The translations under genes and the position numbers were made by a program. A DNA stretch of 64,000 bases. It comes from Glutinoglossum americanum. Lineage: Eukaryota; Ascomycota; Geoglossomycetes; Geoglossales; Geoglossaceae. Within the stretch, counting starts at the first letter, position 1; each line of letters opens with the position of its first letter. The stretch spans positions 62,001-126,000 of the forward strand of contig JAGHQL010000016.1 of NCBI GenBank assembly GCA_020080175.1, in the 5' to 3' direction. Positions 22,604-33,769 of the stretch are shown here, in pieces. The notes beneath the pieces were generated by a model. The model did not search any database. It saw only the letters and a list, made by a program, of their open reading frames with translations, and had not been told where the DNA came from.

Positions 22604-24204
22604 ATGGCGGCCACCAATTTCATGATTAGCTTCTGTCTTCTCCTCCTTGCGTCTACAATCGTATTTCTCTCCCTGAGCGCGAATCAACGTGATACCGTCC
22701 TTAGATGTGTCCCGCTTCTCCGCCGTAGAAGGAACCCCGCGGCTTCAACACCTCCACGCTCAGTCACTCCAGAGAAGAGGGGCCTCGAAAATTCACCACC
22801 GAATTTCAAAGATGTGTTCCCTCCCTCTCGCCGTGGTTCACTAGCAGCCATTCCGGGCAACACCTCACCCACTCAGAAGAAGCTCAGCATATCAACAATA
22901 AGCCTTCAGGAGAGACCCAGCACCATTGTCCCCCTTGCGAGCCCTATAGAAGACTGCATCTCACCGGCCTTCACAGCTACGCAGTTTTCAATCGAGGAGA
23001 TCAAAGCATTAGGCGATTTTCCAAATTATGCCGAGCTCAGCGGGGTGCCGCTGCCCAAACCTTACACCGAATTCGTCATTGAGAAGGCCTTACCCAGACC
23101 GTATCGGCCGTTCCGATGGACCTACCATCAGACAATGTGTACGTTCTTCCTAGATCAAGTATCTCCACCCCCATATTCATTAATGTGTTGCTATAGCTCT
23201 TACGAAAATGGAACCGAACTGGTGGTTGGAGCTCGAAAATACTTACGTTGCTCGGATCGCACAACGCAAGGGATACTTTCAGAAGCATGGCAAAGCAGTG
23301 CTACAGTACCTTCCTGGCAGTGAACTCGCCTGCAAAGAGCTAATGGAGATGTGCATTCAATTTCTCTGTGCCAGATACCCACAATACTTCTCTCTTGATA
23401 AAGAGAATATGGTCTTTAAGAATAGCATCTTGAAGGTTGAGACGCGGCTCAAGTCAATGCATCCTTTAGAGACTCTGTTAAACCACGTACCGGAGGATTT
23501 TGCAATCACTATGAGGGATCCAGTTGATGGACTCTATTACTTCAGGGCGGGAGTCATCTGTAGTAGCCTTGGCTGGAATGTTGGAACAAAGATTGGTCTG
23601 CAGTTGCATGAGATCCATGCGCCAATTCCCGACTACAAAGAAAAGATGCGGTTCTCGATGGACAGGTGACCAAGACCACCTATCCAAGCTTCATAAGATA
23701 AAAGTTACTGACCTAGCGTCTAGATTCTTTGCCAAGATGCCAACTGATAAGCCAATCCAGAGAGGTTCGTGGGGTCTAGAAGTCGACCAGCCACTTTTCA
23801 TGCCACCTGGCGACCCACACGAGCTTCACAGGCTCTCTCAAAATCCGGAACTCAGGCTCTCGCAATGCCATCTCCGCGTGGACTGGCAGACCCTCCGCCG
23901 TCTACCCCTATCCGCCGCCATCGTGTTTAACTTCAAGGCCCTCTTCACACCTGTCTCCGAGTTCTGCGGTGAGCCATACATCCCGAGCATCTGCCTCAAA
24001 ATCCTCAAGGAGGGCAAGAAAAACCTAATGGAATACAAGAACACCTGGCACGTTGAGCACGTGGTCGGGCCGGTATTGGAGGAATACGAAAGGGAACAAA
24101 TCGCGGAGGGGTTAATAGGAGATGGATGGACAGTAAATACGCTGGATGAGAGCCCGTGGTTTCCAGGCTGGGAGGAGAAATGGCACCGGCAGCAAGGTTT
24201 CTAG
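22604..24204 (+). CDS. DUF3445 (heme-dependent oxidative N-demethylase-like) protein, membrane-anchored
   Basis: Exons 22604..23138, 23197..23665 and 23724..24204 give 494 residues. Residues about 6-26 form a hydrophobic anchor (MISFCLLLLASTIVFLSLSA), followed by an Arg-rich juxtamembrane stretch (RRRR) and a Ser/Pro linker to about residue 125. The DUF3445 (PF11927) domain fills the rest: PRPYRPFRWTYHQTMSLTKM, EPNWWLELENTY, YFQKHGKAVLQYLPGSE, MHPLETLLNHVPEDFAI, GWNVGTKIGLQLHEIHAPIP, FFAKMPTDKPIQRGSW and LRVDWQTLRRLP. Family members include subunits of a bacterial heme enzyme that demethylates amines; the substrate of fungal members is unknown, so I do not assign a reaction. Both introns are 58 nt, and the joins TM-SLTKMEP and FSMDR-FFAKMP restore conserved text. 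The N-terminal anchor suggests an ER or other endomembrane location (inference). Confidence 0.85.
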
Positions 24205-27200
24205 CTCTCTAACTCATCAGGTGGAATACCCACAGCGCTGGCATATTTCTTTACTATTCTCGGTCTGTTCGGCCAAAGAATACCGGCCAGCCTGCGCATG
24301 TCTCTACGTATTTCATTATGCCATAGCAGGTCTACCGTAAGAGGTATGATGGCCCGTGTCCTCACCCTCCTTTCGCGAGATCTTCTATTTCTACTCGCAT
24401 ATTTATGTGAAGGGAGAGACATCCCCACATGTCCCCGTCTCCCCATATCCTTTCTCACTACTAGAAGCAAGACCCCAGGGCCCAGGGTCCGGAACGAAAA
24501 AAATCCTCATTAGGAGGGTTTGTTTTTACTTTTATTTGATCAAAATTTTAGGTTCCCCCTGCACTGGAATCAAGTTCATCCTTCAGCTAGCAACCACTTG
24601 CTCCCCCGAAAGTTCCGTTGTTACTTTTCGTGCATGTGCACCCAACACTACCCTAACTGAAAAGCCGCTGTTAGTATCAAGGCGGCGTTCTTATTTGCTC
24701 ACCCAACTTCTTAGGCCTAGCCATTCTACTTCATCTCATCCTCGCCTTTCTACCGTGTTTCCCAGAATAGAACAAGTCACAGAAAACCGCCATCATCGAT
24801 CAAATATCCCTACGAGATGCCGCGATTCTCTCAGGATCCACTTCGTTCGTTATTCCTCGGGTTAGGACCCCTCCCCACATAGCCACTAGGGTCGGTAGAA
24901 TGCCATTCAAGAATAGTATGCTATAGGCATGAGGGAGACGTTCGTTTGACGATTATCTCTCCCGCGTCATGACCCATCAGATGTCCATCCTTGTTCTGCG
25001 GTGTAGCTTCTACTATATGCTACCGCTGATAGCCGTTAGCACAGATACCATAACTAGAAACTCTCGAGATCGCCGCGACTGAAAGTGGTCTGGGCGTAGT
25101 CCCGAATCGCCCCTATATCAGTAATGAGTGGGACTGACAAAGGCGTGCCCGCGACTGTCTTGCCGGGACATCCGCCCTGTCCTCCAACATCTCCGTAACT
25201 CTACGGTTAAGATTTCACCATGGTCATTATCAGTCAACCCAACGTATTAGCCGAACTCAATAGAAGCTACAACTATTGAAATATACCAACCCTCAACGTT
25301 TTTCTCCAGTGTGAAGGACCAGAATACTTATCATGATTGCGGCCAAAGAGCTGGGAGACTTGGTGATCTAGAGCCAGAGGAGCAGCGACTCGAAGGTCCA
25401 CGTTCCGACGGCATAGCTATCCCGACTACTCTAGCAGTCATACTGAGGCCATTTGACGCAAGGCCTGACAGAATACTAGCTTTCCGGAGTGCCAAGTCAA
25501 TTCACTGAGGTATAGTTGACCAACTTTCGTTCAGTCTAGAGACTTGGGGACTATACAGTACTGAAGCCTCGTGGTAGATGCGTGGAGATCGTCTGTCAAA
25601 TTTTGAGGAGCATCCTTTCGGCTCTACGCAGGACTTGTGAAGATAAGGGAGAGGCAAGGGCTAGCCTCTATGGAGTAGTATTAGCCAGGAGTCAAAGGTA
25701 ATTACTATATAGTTTGCGACCTCTTACTAGCCCCACATTCAGCTAGCTCCCTTCAGCCCAACTTCTGCTGACTCTCAAAGCCTCTAGGACCAGGAGGCAG
25801 ACCCGAGAAGTGCCCGTTCAACAAAGTTGGACCTCCCCACACTTTGGACATTCTGCCGTCGCTTTTGGCAAAAGCTAGTTTATCAGTAAATGGTCACTGC
25901 CAACATGGTTTGCAATTCGGCCTTGGCGTTTCTTTCACTCTTACACATCACATCTCTATTGTGCTGCGTGCCTCGAACCACTTGGTGGAGATCCGCGAAA
26001 AAACTAAAGCAAGAGTCAAGCGTATCCATCCCACGGGCTATTTCCCTGCAAACAGGCATTTGCCACTCGGTTCCCCGCCATCCGGCGCATCGAAATGGAT
26101 AAAACGGATAATAGAAAGGAGAGAAGCAGTTCCGGCCAGCAACCCCGCTCCCACGGATAGAGAGACACGGCCTCTAGACCAGACATAAATTATGGTACCT
26201 GAGATAGATTGGCTTGAGACGGCGGGAGCAGAGAAAGCTCACGCCCTACCCGGGCTTCCTAACAGACCTCTCCCCACAAACCCGAGGCTCTCCAGACAGT
26301 ACTACTCGAGGATAGGGTTACAATACATGCATACTACACTACAGATTGACGTCAAACCCTTGGCTTGCTGTATCCGAAGACTTAAGGTCAGCCTGTAATC
26401 GCTGTACCAAACGAGAAACACCCCAGAGTGTAGACAATGAACACTTAACAAGCCGAGTACAAGCTTTTCCCGCCAGGGATGATCGCTGATGAGCTCGTTT
26501 CTTCTCAACAGTGCACCACTCTGCTCCCAGCTTCCTCCCAGAGGATCCACACCCTCGATCCAGCATCACGCTAACTTAGATTAACCCTACTCCTCCAGCA
26601 CATATCTTTCCGGGGTTGGCATCTGAAAAGCATCGGGTTTACCGAGGGACATGATATGGATAAGTTACTCTCGTCTCTAGATGAGCAAAGAAAACTACCA
26701 GTTCCTAACAACTGAGAACGACAATCGTAGGATTCGCAGGTAGGGTTTAGCTAATCAATTGGTTTACAAACCCTAGGTGATCTGTGCGCTTGCGTGCTCA
26801 TCGAGGAATTGACAAGGAGTAGGTCAGGTAATAACAGGGATGTCGCAGTAGCTTTCTTACCTGATGCACGATCCTCGAGGGTGAAAACGTTGATATATTA
26901 GGAACGGATTTAAAAAATACCGGCGCTTTCGATGCGCACAAGCCGGTATAGTACCTTGTATATTCCAATATATATCATATTTAACTCTCCTCGTACTTTC
27001 CGGCTGGGTTTTCGCTTGGGAGTTTTGCGGAGTCGCCTCGTGAGTGGACGCAAACCCATGAGCTTTGCCGCCGGATCGCTGGAGAGGGAGAGGTATGTAT
27101 ATTTTCTCATAAGAGAGTCCTCTAAGGTTTACCATTTTCAAAAGGAAAGAATACTAGAAATCCGAGGAAATCAGGGGCAACCTGACTTTCACTTCGACGA

Positions 27201-30200
27201 CCTTTATTTTACTGAAGAAATGCCTGGAGAGGTACCCAGTCTTCAGCAGCGCTAGAATGGCGACACCAGCAGCTACAAATTTGGCTTGCGCGAGGCAACA
27301 ACCCCTATTTCTCTCGATCTGAGAAACACTTTCTTGTTGGATCAATAAGCTCTTCGTACATGTCCAGTTACCATGGTTTCAAATGAATACCGACTAAGTA
27401 TGCTTACATCTCACACACCTCACATCCGATCGAAGGACCTCCGATCTCTTCTTACATAAGCCCATTATTTAACTAACTACTCCTTAGCTTTGGCCTTGGA
27501 GCGGTGAACGACAAACCTCCTCCCGACCGCCAAAATGAACCTTTAATCGAATTGTTTCATCCAAAGGTTTAGCCTGATGCAAGTTTTAGTTTGTCAAAAA
27601 TTCTCAGACATCTCATCTGAGAAAGCCAAATCTCCACGAGGTTCGAAACCCTGCTATTGGTGACTTTCTTATTAATTCGGGAGATGCCTTCGCTTGACTC
27701 ATTTCACCTCCAGAAGGCACTCTCTCAGTTCCGTACAATTACCAACTCTAGTTCACTTTCATAATGAACAACCCACCCGTGCAAACAATACCCAGGAAAA
27801 CCTCCACGCTCGTCCCGCAGCTGTATGTCAGACTTCTCGGCTCGCACAAGTGTGAGATATTCGTCAGGCAAGACATGGGGTCCGCAGCAGCTTGGTTACT
27901 AGTCTAACCCCCACAAAGAGGACCCAGCCAACATCTAGTTGTATCATGATCACGGAATCACCTCGGTATGTGTGGTGCTTGTTTCTCCTAGAGTATGCGA
28001 CCTCGTCAGAGAACCATGGTCTGGACCCTTGTAAGTGCTTGTCCTCCACTATTGGGACGAACAACGACTGATGTTGGTGCTGTATTTTCTGAATGTGGGT
28101 TCGCACTCTCCTCGCATATGTGCATGGTGGTCAGCCTGGTCAATGAGGCACTTTCCTCTGGGTCTGGACGCGAGAGATCGTCCCGCTGGTACACTAAATG
28201 TTGGACCAACCACCTCCATCTGACTGCCATCTCATAAGCCACCATACGGGTTTATCCGATACTATTGTACCAGTCATTACGCGAGTGAGGGTGCAACCTG
28301 CTGGAGATTCTATTCTCAATCATAGAGTTTGTCCTTCGTCATGCTTTGTACTGTAATGTATGCACACATCTAGTGGAGCAACCACGACGCACTGGCTTCC
28401 AGAATAACAACCCTACCAAACGCGGCCCAGAAGAGGCCTTGATCCACCAGGAAAAAGGAGGAAAGAGGAAGAAAAAGGTTCGGCCAGCTACGGAAATGAC
28501 ACAGTGTAAACCAAGATCCAAATCCGGGCGGTGTAGAGAATAGTCGCGTCCTGGAAATAGAATCTTCCAAAGAAGAAGTGGCTCGATCTGCACCAGTAAT
28601 TTCCGCGGTTCTAAGCCACAAGACCCCCTACCCGCCAAAAGCACATCTTAGTGAGCGATGTCGTGCATCAGCAAGAGGGGTCGGTGCGAGGGCAGCCAAT
28701 GCGACAACCCACATGACACCGCTGATTCAGCGCCCACCATAACCATATCTTAATTGATCGTTACGCTAAGCTCAGATAACGGCCCTCCATGCAGGTATCC
28801 CATACCACTTCGAGAGATTAGGATAGATCCGTTCTCCACATTGCATCAGCACCTGCCCAATTTCCGTAAAACTTACGCACGCACAATGCGCCACCAATCG
28901 TCCCCACCTGAATGGGACACGAGGGAGAGTGAAGGCTTTCTAATCTTTCCATTTACTTACACACGACTATGTATCAAGCCTCTCCGTTGGGACCTCGTTT
29001 GGGAAGCGAGAGATAACGTTATGATTTGTGGGTCCTGCTCACGTCAACTCCGGATGTGATGCGATGCGATGCGTGTTTCAAACCAGACGGGGGGGGCTTT
29101 TTGGCGGCTGCCCTACTACGATAGATTGGCTGCTAACTGGACCAGAACCGTGCCATTGGGGGCTGCTACTAGTGCACCGTCTGTGTTAGGACGAAAGCGT
29201 TCAATGGGTCAGAGGGTGGTCCTAGCGACGTCAGCTCGATGACCGGCTGCTGTTGCTCTTATTCTATGCGGTGCGGTTACCCTTCTTTTATGCCTCGGTG
29301 TAAGTGCCGTCGACCGTGCTACGAAGTACCAGGGAGGAAAAAATCGTCGTTCGGATGTCGTCTTCTTTCTTCAATTTGAACGGCTGTCGATCAAACGGGT
29401 GCGGGCGGGATCAGTGCAGTAAAACGAATCAAAAATCTCTTCAACGGGATCGGATAATTTCCAAAACGGCGGCCGCTTGTCACCGTCACAGCGTTACTTG
29501 TATGTACTACTCTGCTAAAAGTTGAAACATTATGGGCTTGGAGAACCTCAACCACGAAGAGAAAGAGATTCTGGCGACTCCTTCTACCTCGCCATCTCCT
29601 CACGATGGAAAGCATGCGGACAATCCTATTGATAAGTCCGAAGATAATAATATGGAAATAATAAGGTTAACGTGGAAGAAACCAGGATCAATCCGGCCCC
29701 ATATAACTCGTAGAAGTATCATCTGGTTGGTGTTGGATAGAGCTTTGGGATACATGTAGACAGGTCTGGGAATCTCGGTTCAACACACAGGATTTCGGGC
29801 TATTGGCGAGGTACTCTGGTGAAACACACTGCCCCCCATGTAACCTTCTGTGCGCGCCCATTGTTGAGTAATACACGCGTGTATTGCGCTATGCTCCGTG
29901 GGAGCAAATCCTCAGAAACAACGATAGTGCAAATGTTCAGAGTACTACTTTATATGGCCAATTGTGTTTCGTATAGTACATAATCCTTCGAGTTAGCTAA
30001 TTCGGAACAGGTTCTGAGGCAGCGCAGGGGCCACCTCATCACAAAGTGTCATAAACCAGGAAGAGGGAAAGGGAAGCGTATTCTTTCTCTCATTACATTC
30101 GTTGGCGCAAGGGTTGTTCATCGCTGAGATTGGGAAAGAGCTAGGTGGCATGCGGAATACCAGAACAGGAAATGACAAGCTGACTTGAGAGTTGGTGGGG

Positions 30201-32058
30201 ATGCGCATGGCGTCGGATCGAGCGGTCTGTGGAGCGCAAAGGGGACGGGGAGGGTTGTATTTCCCTTTAAAAAATATATAGGACGCCACCAACCACAATT
30301 CCCACGCGAGTGGGAGTGGGAGCTGGTTGCGGGCTGTGGTGGCGTTTTATCCCTCGTCTCTTCCTCGTCCTTTCTCCTAATAAGGCCAACAACTCAATCA
30401 GAGACGAACGCCGATCATTACACGGGCGTTCATTCGCCCAGCCCGAGGTTGGACCCTGGGCTACACTTTACATAGCTACCCACTTTGGATGACTGCCTGT
30501 CCTTGTCCATCCGAGGGGCCCCTGACAGAAGGCAGGGATCGATTGGGGGCGTAGTAAGCCTGGAGATTAGGATAAGGCTTTGCCCAGACTCGCAATGACA
30601 AGAGGATAAAACAAAGATACAAGAGGTTGTTTCGAGTATTGCAAAGATGGTGAGTAAAAGGACGCACGTCGGGCTATGAATGGATTTTCACACTCATGGT
30701 TTTGATTTGACTCCGGCACTCGACCGTCTTCGTCCCACGCACTCAAACCATCGAACAAGTCGTACCGAGAACGTTGCTTGTCCTTGCGCATGTCATCCGC
30801 TTGCATGGCGGGAAAAATAAAAAATAAATAATAAATAAAAAAGAAAGAAAGGAAAAGAAAAACCCACTTCCTTGGCAGGGGACAAGGGTCCAACCCTCCC
30901 GCACGACACCCCCCAGCTCTCTTTTCCGGGGTAAGGATCCATGACGCTGCACAAACGTGCATGGATTATCAGATATATCCTACATATTATGCAACCCCCA
31001 AAAAAAACTTGCCTGTGCACGTCCACCTGCCCTGCGTGCGCCCATCCACCCATCAATTGAGGCTGCTTGAATGTTCCACCGGAATCTGCTAATCGGGGTG
31101 TACACCCTATCGGAGGGGTGCGCATGCCTGCGTGACCTTGGGGTCGATGGTTGACTCCGGAGGGGCTGCTAGACTGAGGGACCCTGGTTTGAGAGTTGTA
31201 CGGGAGTGGATGGGGGTGAGTGTTGGGTGTTGCTTATTCGGAACATGGAGGAGTGATTTGAGGGTGGATGGAGACATGGATGGGTGGATGGGTGGATGGA
31301 TAAAGTCTAACGATCGAGTGGAGGCTTGAGCTCTCACTACAGGCATTCTTATATAGTATCAAAGACCGGCCCTCCCCTCTGTTCTTCTCCGAACCGTATC
31401 TTCCCATTTGGGACTGTCAATTCGAGTTTTTCCTCCAACAAAGCGATAAAACGGAAGAGGGAGAAGAAGAGAAGAAGAAGGATAAGAGAGCCAGAGCGAC
31501 CATACCTTCATCGGTAGCGGACGTGTTGCTAGTCCTCGTACTCCGCCTCGCCGCTCTCCGTCGTCATCGTTTTTGGGGTTGGTCCGCCTTTTGCCTCGGT
31601 CTGCGTGTTGTTTGGTGCTATCATCATAACCGTTACGCTTTATTGATTTGGCCGAAGAGCCTGGATTGATTTGCTTGATTTTTGTTTAGAGGATCTCGGG
31701 AGACCACCGGGTATTTCCCTCTGGGTAAGAACCGGGTTGGTTGGCTGCTTGCGTGCTACTCGCTGCTTGCCACATACATACCGCTGCTGTGTCTTGTTAT
31801 TTTCTGGGATCGTCTCGGATTTGTATTTCCGGACATGCAAGCGGTGCGACAGAGGACGCGGTAGTTGAACAACCCGTTGTTGAGCTTCCTCGGCTGGGGC
31901 AGCTTTTCAGAACATTGGGCTGTGACCGTGTTTTCTTTTTCTGGACCTGGCCTCACCTTCTACACCCCAAAAATCCGCACATTAACGCTCCGCGCTTCCT
32001 CCCTCCTCACCACACTCATCTCAGTCCCTCTACCCACCAAAACGGCGCAATAACTACA
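24205..32058. other. 7.9 kb gene desert
   Basis: No gene could be supported on either strand. Frames are short, lack codon bias and do not join across plausible introns. I saw no terminal repeats, reverse transcriptase or transposase motif. Minor features: a GCGAT-type short repeat near 29059-29072 followed by a G run, A/T-rich patches near 30268-30280 and 30810-30850, and a GGATG repeat at 31258-31302. The right ~1 kb presumably holds the GPCR promoter and leader. A 75-codon frame at 29532-29759 begins with a plausible hydrophilic N-terminus but has no recognisable continuation. The desert may consist of old, decayed repeats; this is a guess. Confidence 0.5.
31258..31302. repeat. GGATG/GGTGGATG simple repeat
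   Basis: Imperfect tandem copies of GGATG and GGTGGATG, about 45 nt, read directly from the sequence in the gap upstream of the GPCR gene. Confidence 0.75.
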
Positions 32059-33769
32059 ATGGGGTTCACAGAGACGCAACTGGCATCTCTATCGGTGACG
32101 GAGAGGTAATGTCGACTCCTCCATTGTTTACATTCTGATATTGCGACATGCTGATTGACGGAGCTAGGGTCACCTCTGCATTATCTCTAATCGGCACTTC
32201 GTATATCATCTTCACATTCCTAGCCTCTAAAGAATTTCATAAACCGATCAACCGCCTAGTCTTCTACGCGTCTTTCGGCAATATTATCACCAATGTCGCC
32301 ACCTTGATCTCTAGATCTAGCATTGCGATCGGCTCCAGTTCCCCACTTTGTCAATTACAAGCGTTCTTGATCCAGATGTATGCTGCTCAATATACCCCCC
32401 ACACACTACATTCAGTGCGTCCTAGGAACTGACTTTCTATTCACTTTAGGTTCATGCCTGCCGACTCCCTCTGGACATTAGCGATGGCCTGCAATGTCTA
32501 TCTCACCTTCTTCCGAAAATACAATGCCGCGCAGCTCAAGAAGCTTGAATGGAAATACTTTCTGGCGTGCTATGGAATCCCGTTCCCGCCAGCGGTCACA
32601 TAGTGAGTGCAATGACATGCAATGGTTCAGCGTCGGAGATGCCACTGTGCACACACTAACCGGCTCTATCAAATAACCAGCCTCTTTGTTGAGTCTAAAG
32701 CTAGAGGAAAAGTTTATGGCCCAGCCACTGTATGTACTTTTTGATATGGCACCCAGACATCGATATCTTTCAGCTGACTTTTTTTTTCGATAGCTCTGGT
32801 GTTGGATTACTCCTGGGTGGGACGCCTTGCGAGTGGCGACCTTCTACGGGCCGGTCTGGCAAGAGCACAGCTTGTCCCGCACTTTGCCGTACCCAGCGCT
32901 AATTTTGCATAGGGTCGTTGTCATGTTTACGGTTTTCATCTATGTCCTTGCTGGTGTGGAAATCTACCAAAAGAGGCGGCAATTGCGCAAGTTTCAACAC
33001 CCTGGGCCTTTGGAAATCGTTGAGAACCCATTTGTGAGTACGAAGACGACAAAGATCGAGGTTACAAGCGAGCCTGCAGGGTCTCGCAACCAGTCAGAAG
33101 CGTCTTTGAAGCAGGCCCACGAAGGAATCAGAGTCTTACCTTCTCGCGCGTACATGGAGTACTCAATCACGATTGAGTCCGGGGCCAATGCACCAAAGAG
33201 CCCACGCATCGAGCGACCTCGAACAGCATTAGACGCTAATACGGCTGCGTGGGGATATACTCGTATTGCGTTTCTATTTTTCCTCGCTTTATTGATTACT
33301 TGGGTGAGCACCCGGCCTTCATAAATCTTAATTATACTACCGCGGTCGAAACCTAGTCTAACTTCTCAAATGTCCACAGGTACCATCTTCCGTAAACCGA
33401 GTCTATTCTCTTGTCCACCCTGAGAAGGCAAACTTTCCGTTGAACTTCGTTGCCTCTCTCGTCCTCCCTCTACAGGGCTTTTGGAATGGCCTCATCTACT
33501 TTATGACCTCCCTATCCGCCTCCAGGAAACTAGGTCGCAGGCTCAGCAATAGGATAAGGGAAATTGTGCGGCCTGGCTCCACTCCGAGACCTGATTCGAG
33601 CGACGATCGCTCGGTGGACATAAACCTCCAGTCCAGACACCGAAAGGCAGCCCACTACGAGTCGGATAGCCAGCGGTCCCTCGCCTGTTCGCCAGACGTA
33701 CAGGGTCGGCGTGACGCTGAGTTCAACGAAAGCCCCCGTTCATTCAGCGGCGGTTATCTCAGCGTCTAG
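32059..33769 (+). CDS. cAMP-receptor-like G protein-coupled receptor
   Basis: Plasma-membrane seven-helix receptor of the fungal cAMP-receptor-like group (Dicty_CAR fold), expected to signal through a heterotrimeric G protein; the ligand is unknown. Six exons: 32059..32105, 32168..32377, 32450..32602, 32681..32729, 32794..33303, 33380..33769; 452 residues. Visible helices: TM1 SALSLIGTSYIIFTFLAS, TM2 VFYASFGNIITNVATLI, TM3 with MFMPADSLWTLAMACNVYL, TM4 YFLACYGIPFPPAVTYLFV, TM5 ILHRVVVMFTVFIYVLAGV, TM6 IAFLFFLALLITWVPSSVNR, and TM7 with the diagnostic LPLQGFWNGLIYF. The cytoplasmic loop between TM5 and TM6 is long (about 100 residues) and rich in Ser/Thr and charge. The tail of about 85 residues is also Ser/Arg-rich, typical phosphorylation targets. 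Introns of 62-78 nt all have a CTGA/CTAA-type branch point. Confidence 0.92.

Noticed and set aside
28754-28800. SDNGPP-like peptide resembling part of an integrase motif
   Set aside because: Isolated six-residue match with no neighbouring motif and no terminal repeats seen; chance is likely.
29532-29759. 75-codon frame with a hydrophilic acidic N-terminus
   Set aside because: No domain, no splice-linked continuation and no conserved partner could be seen; could be a gene remnant but unsupported.
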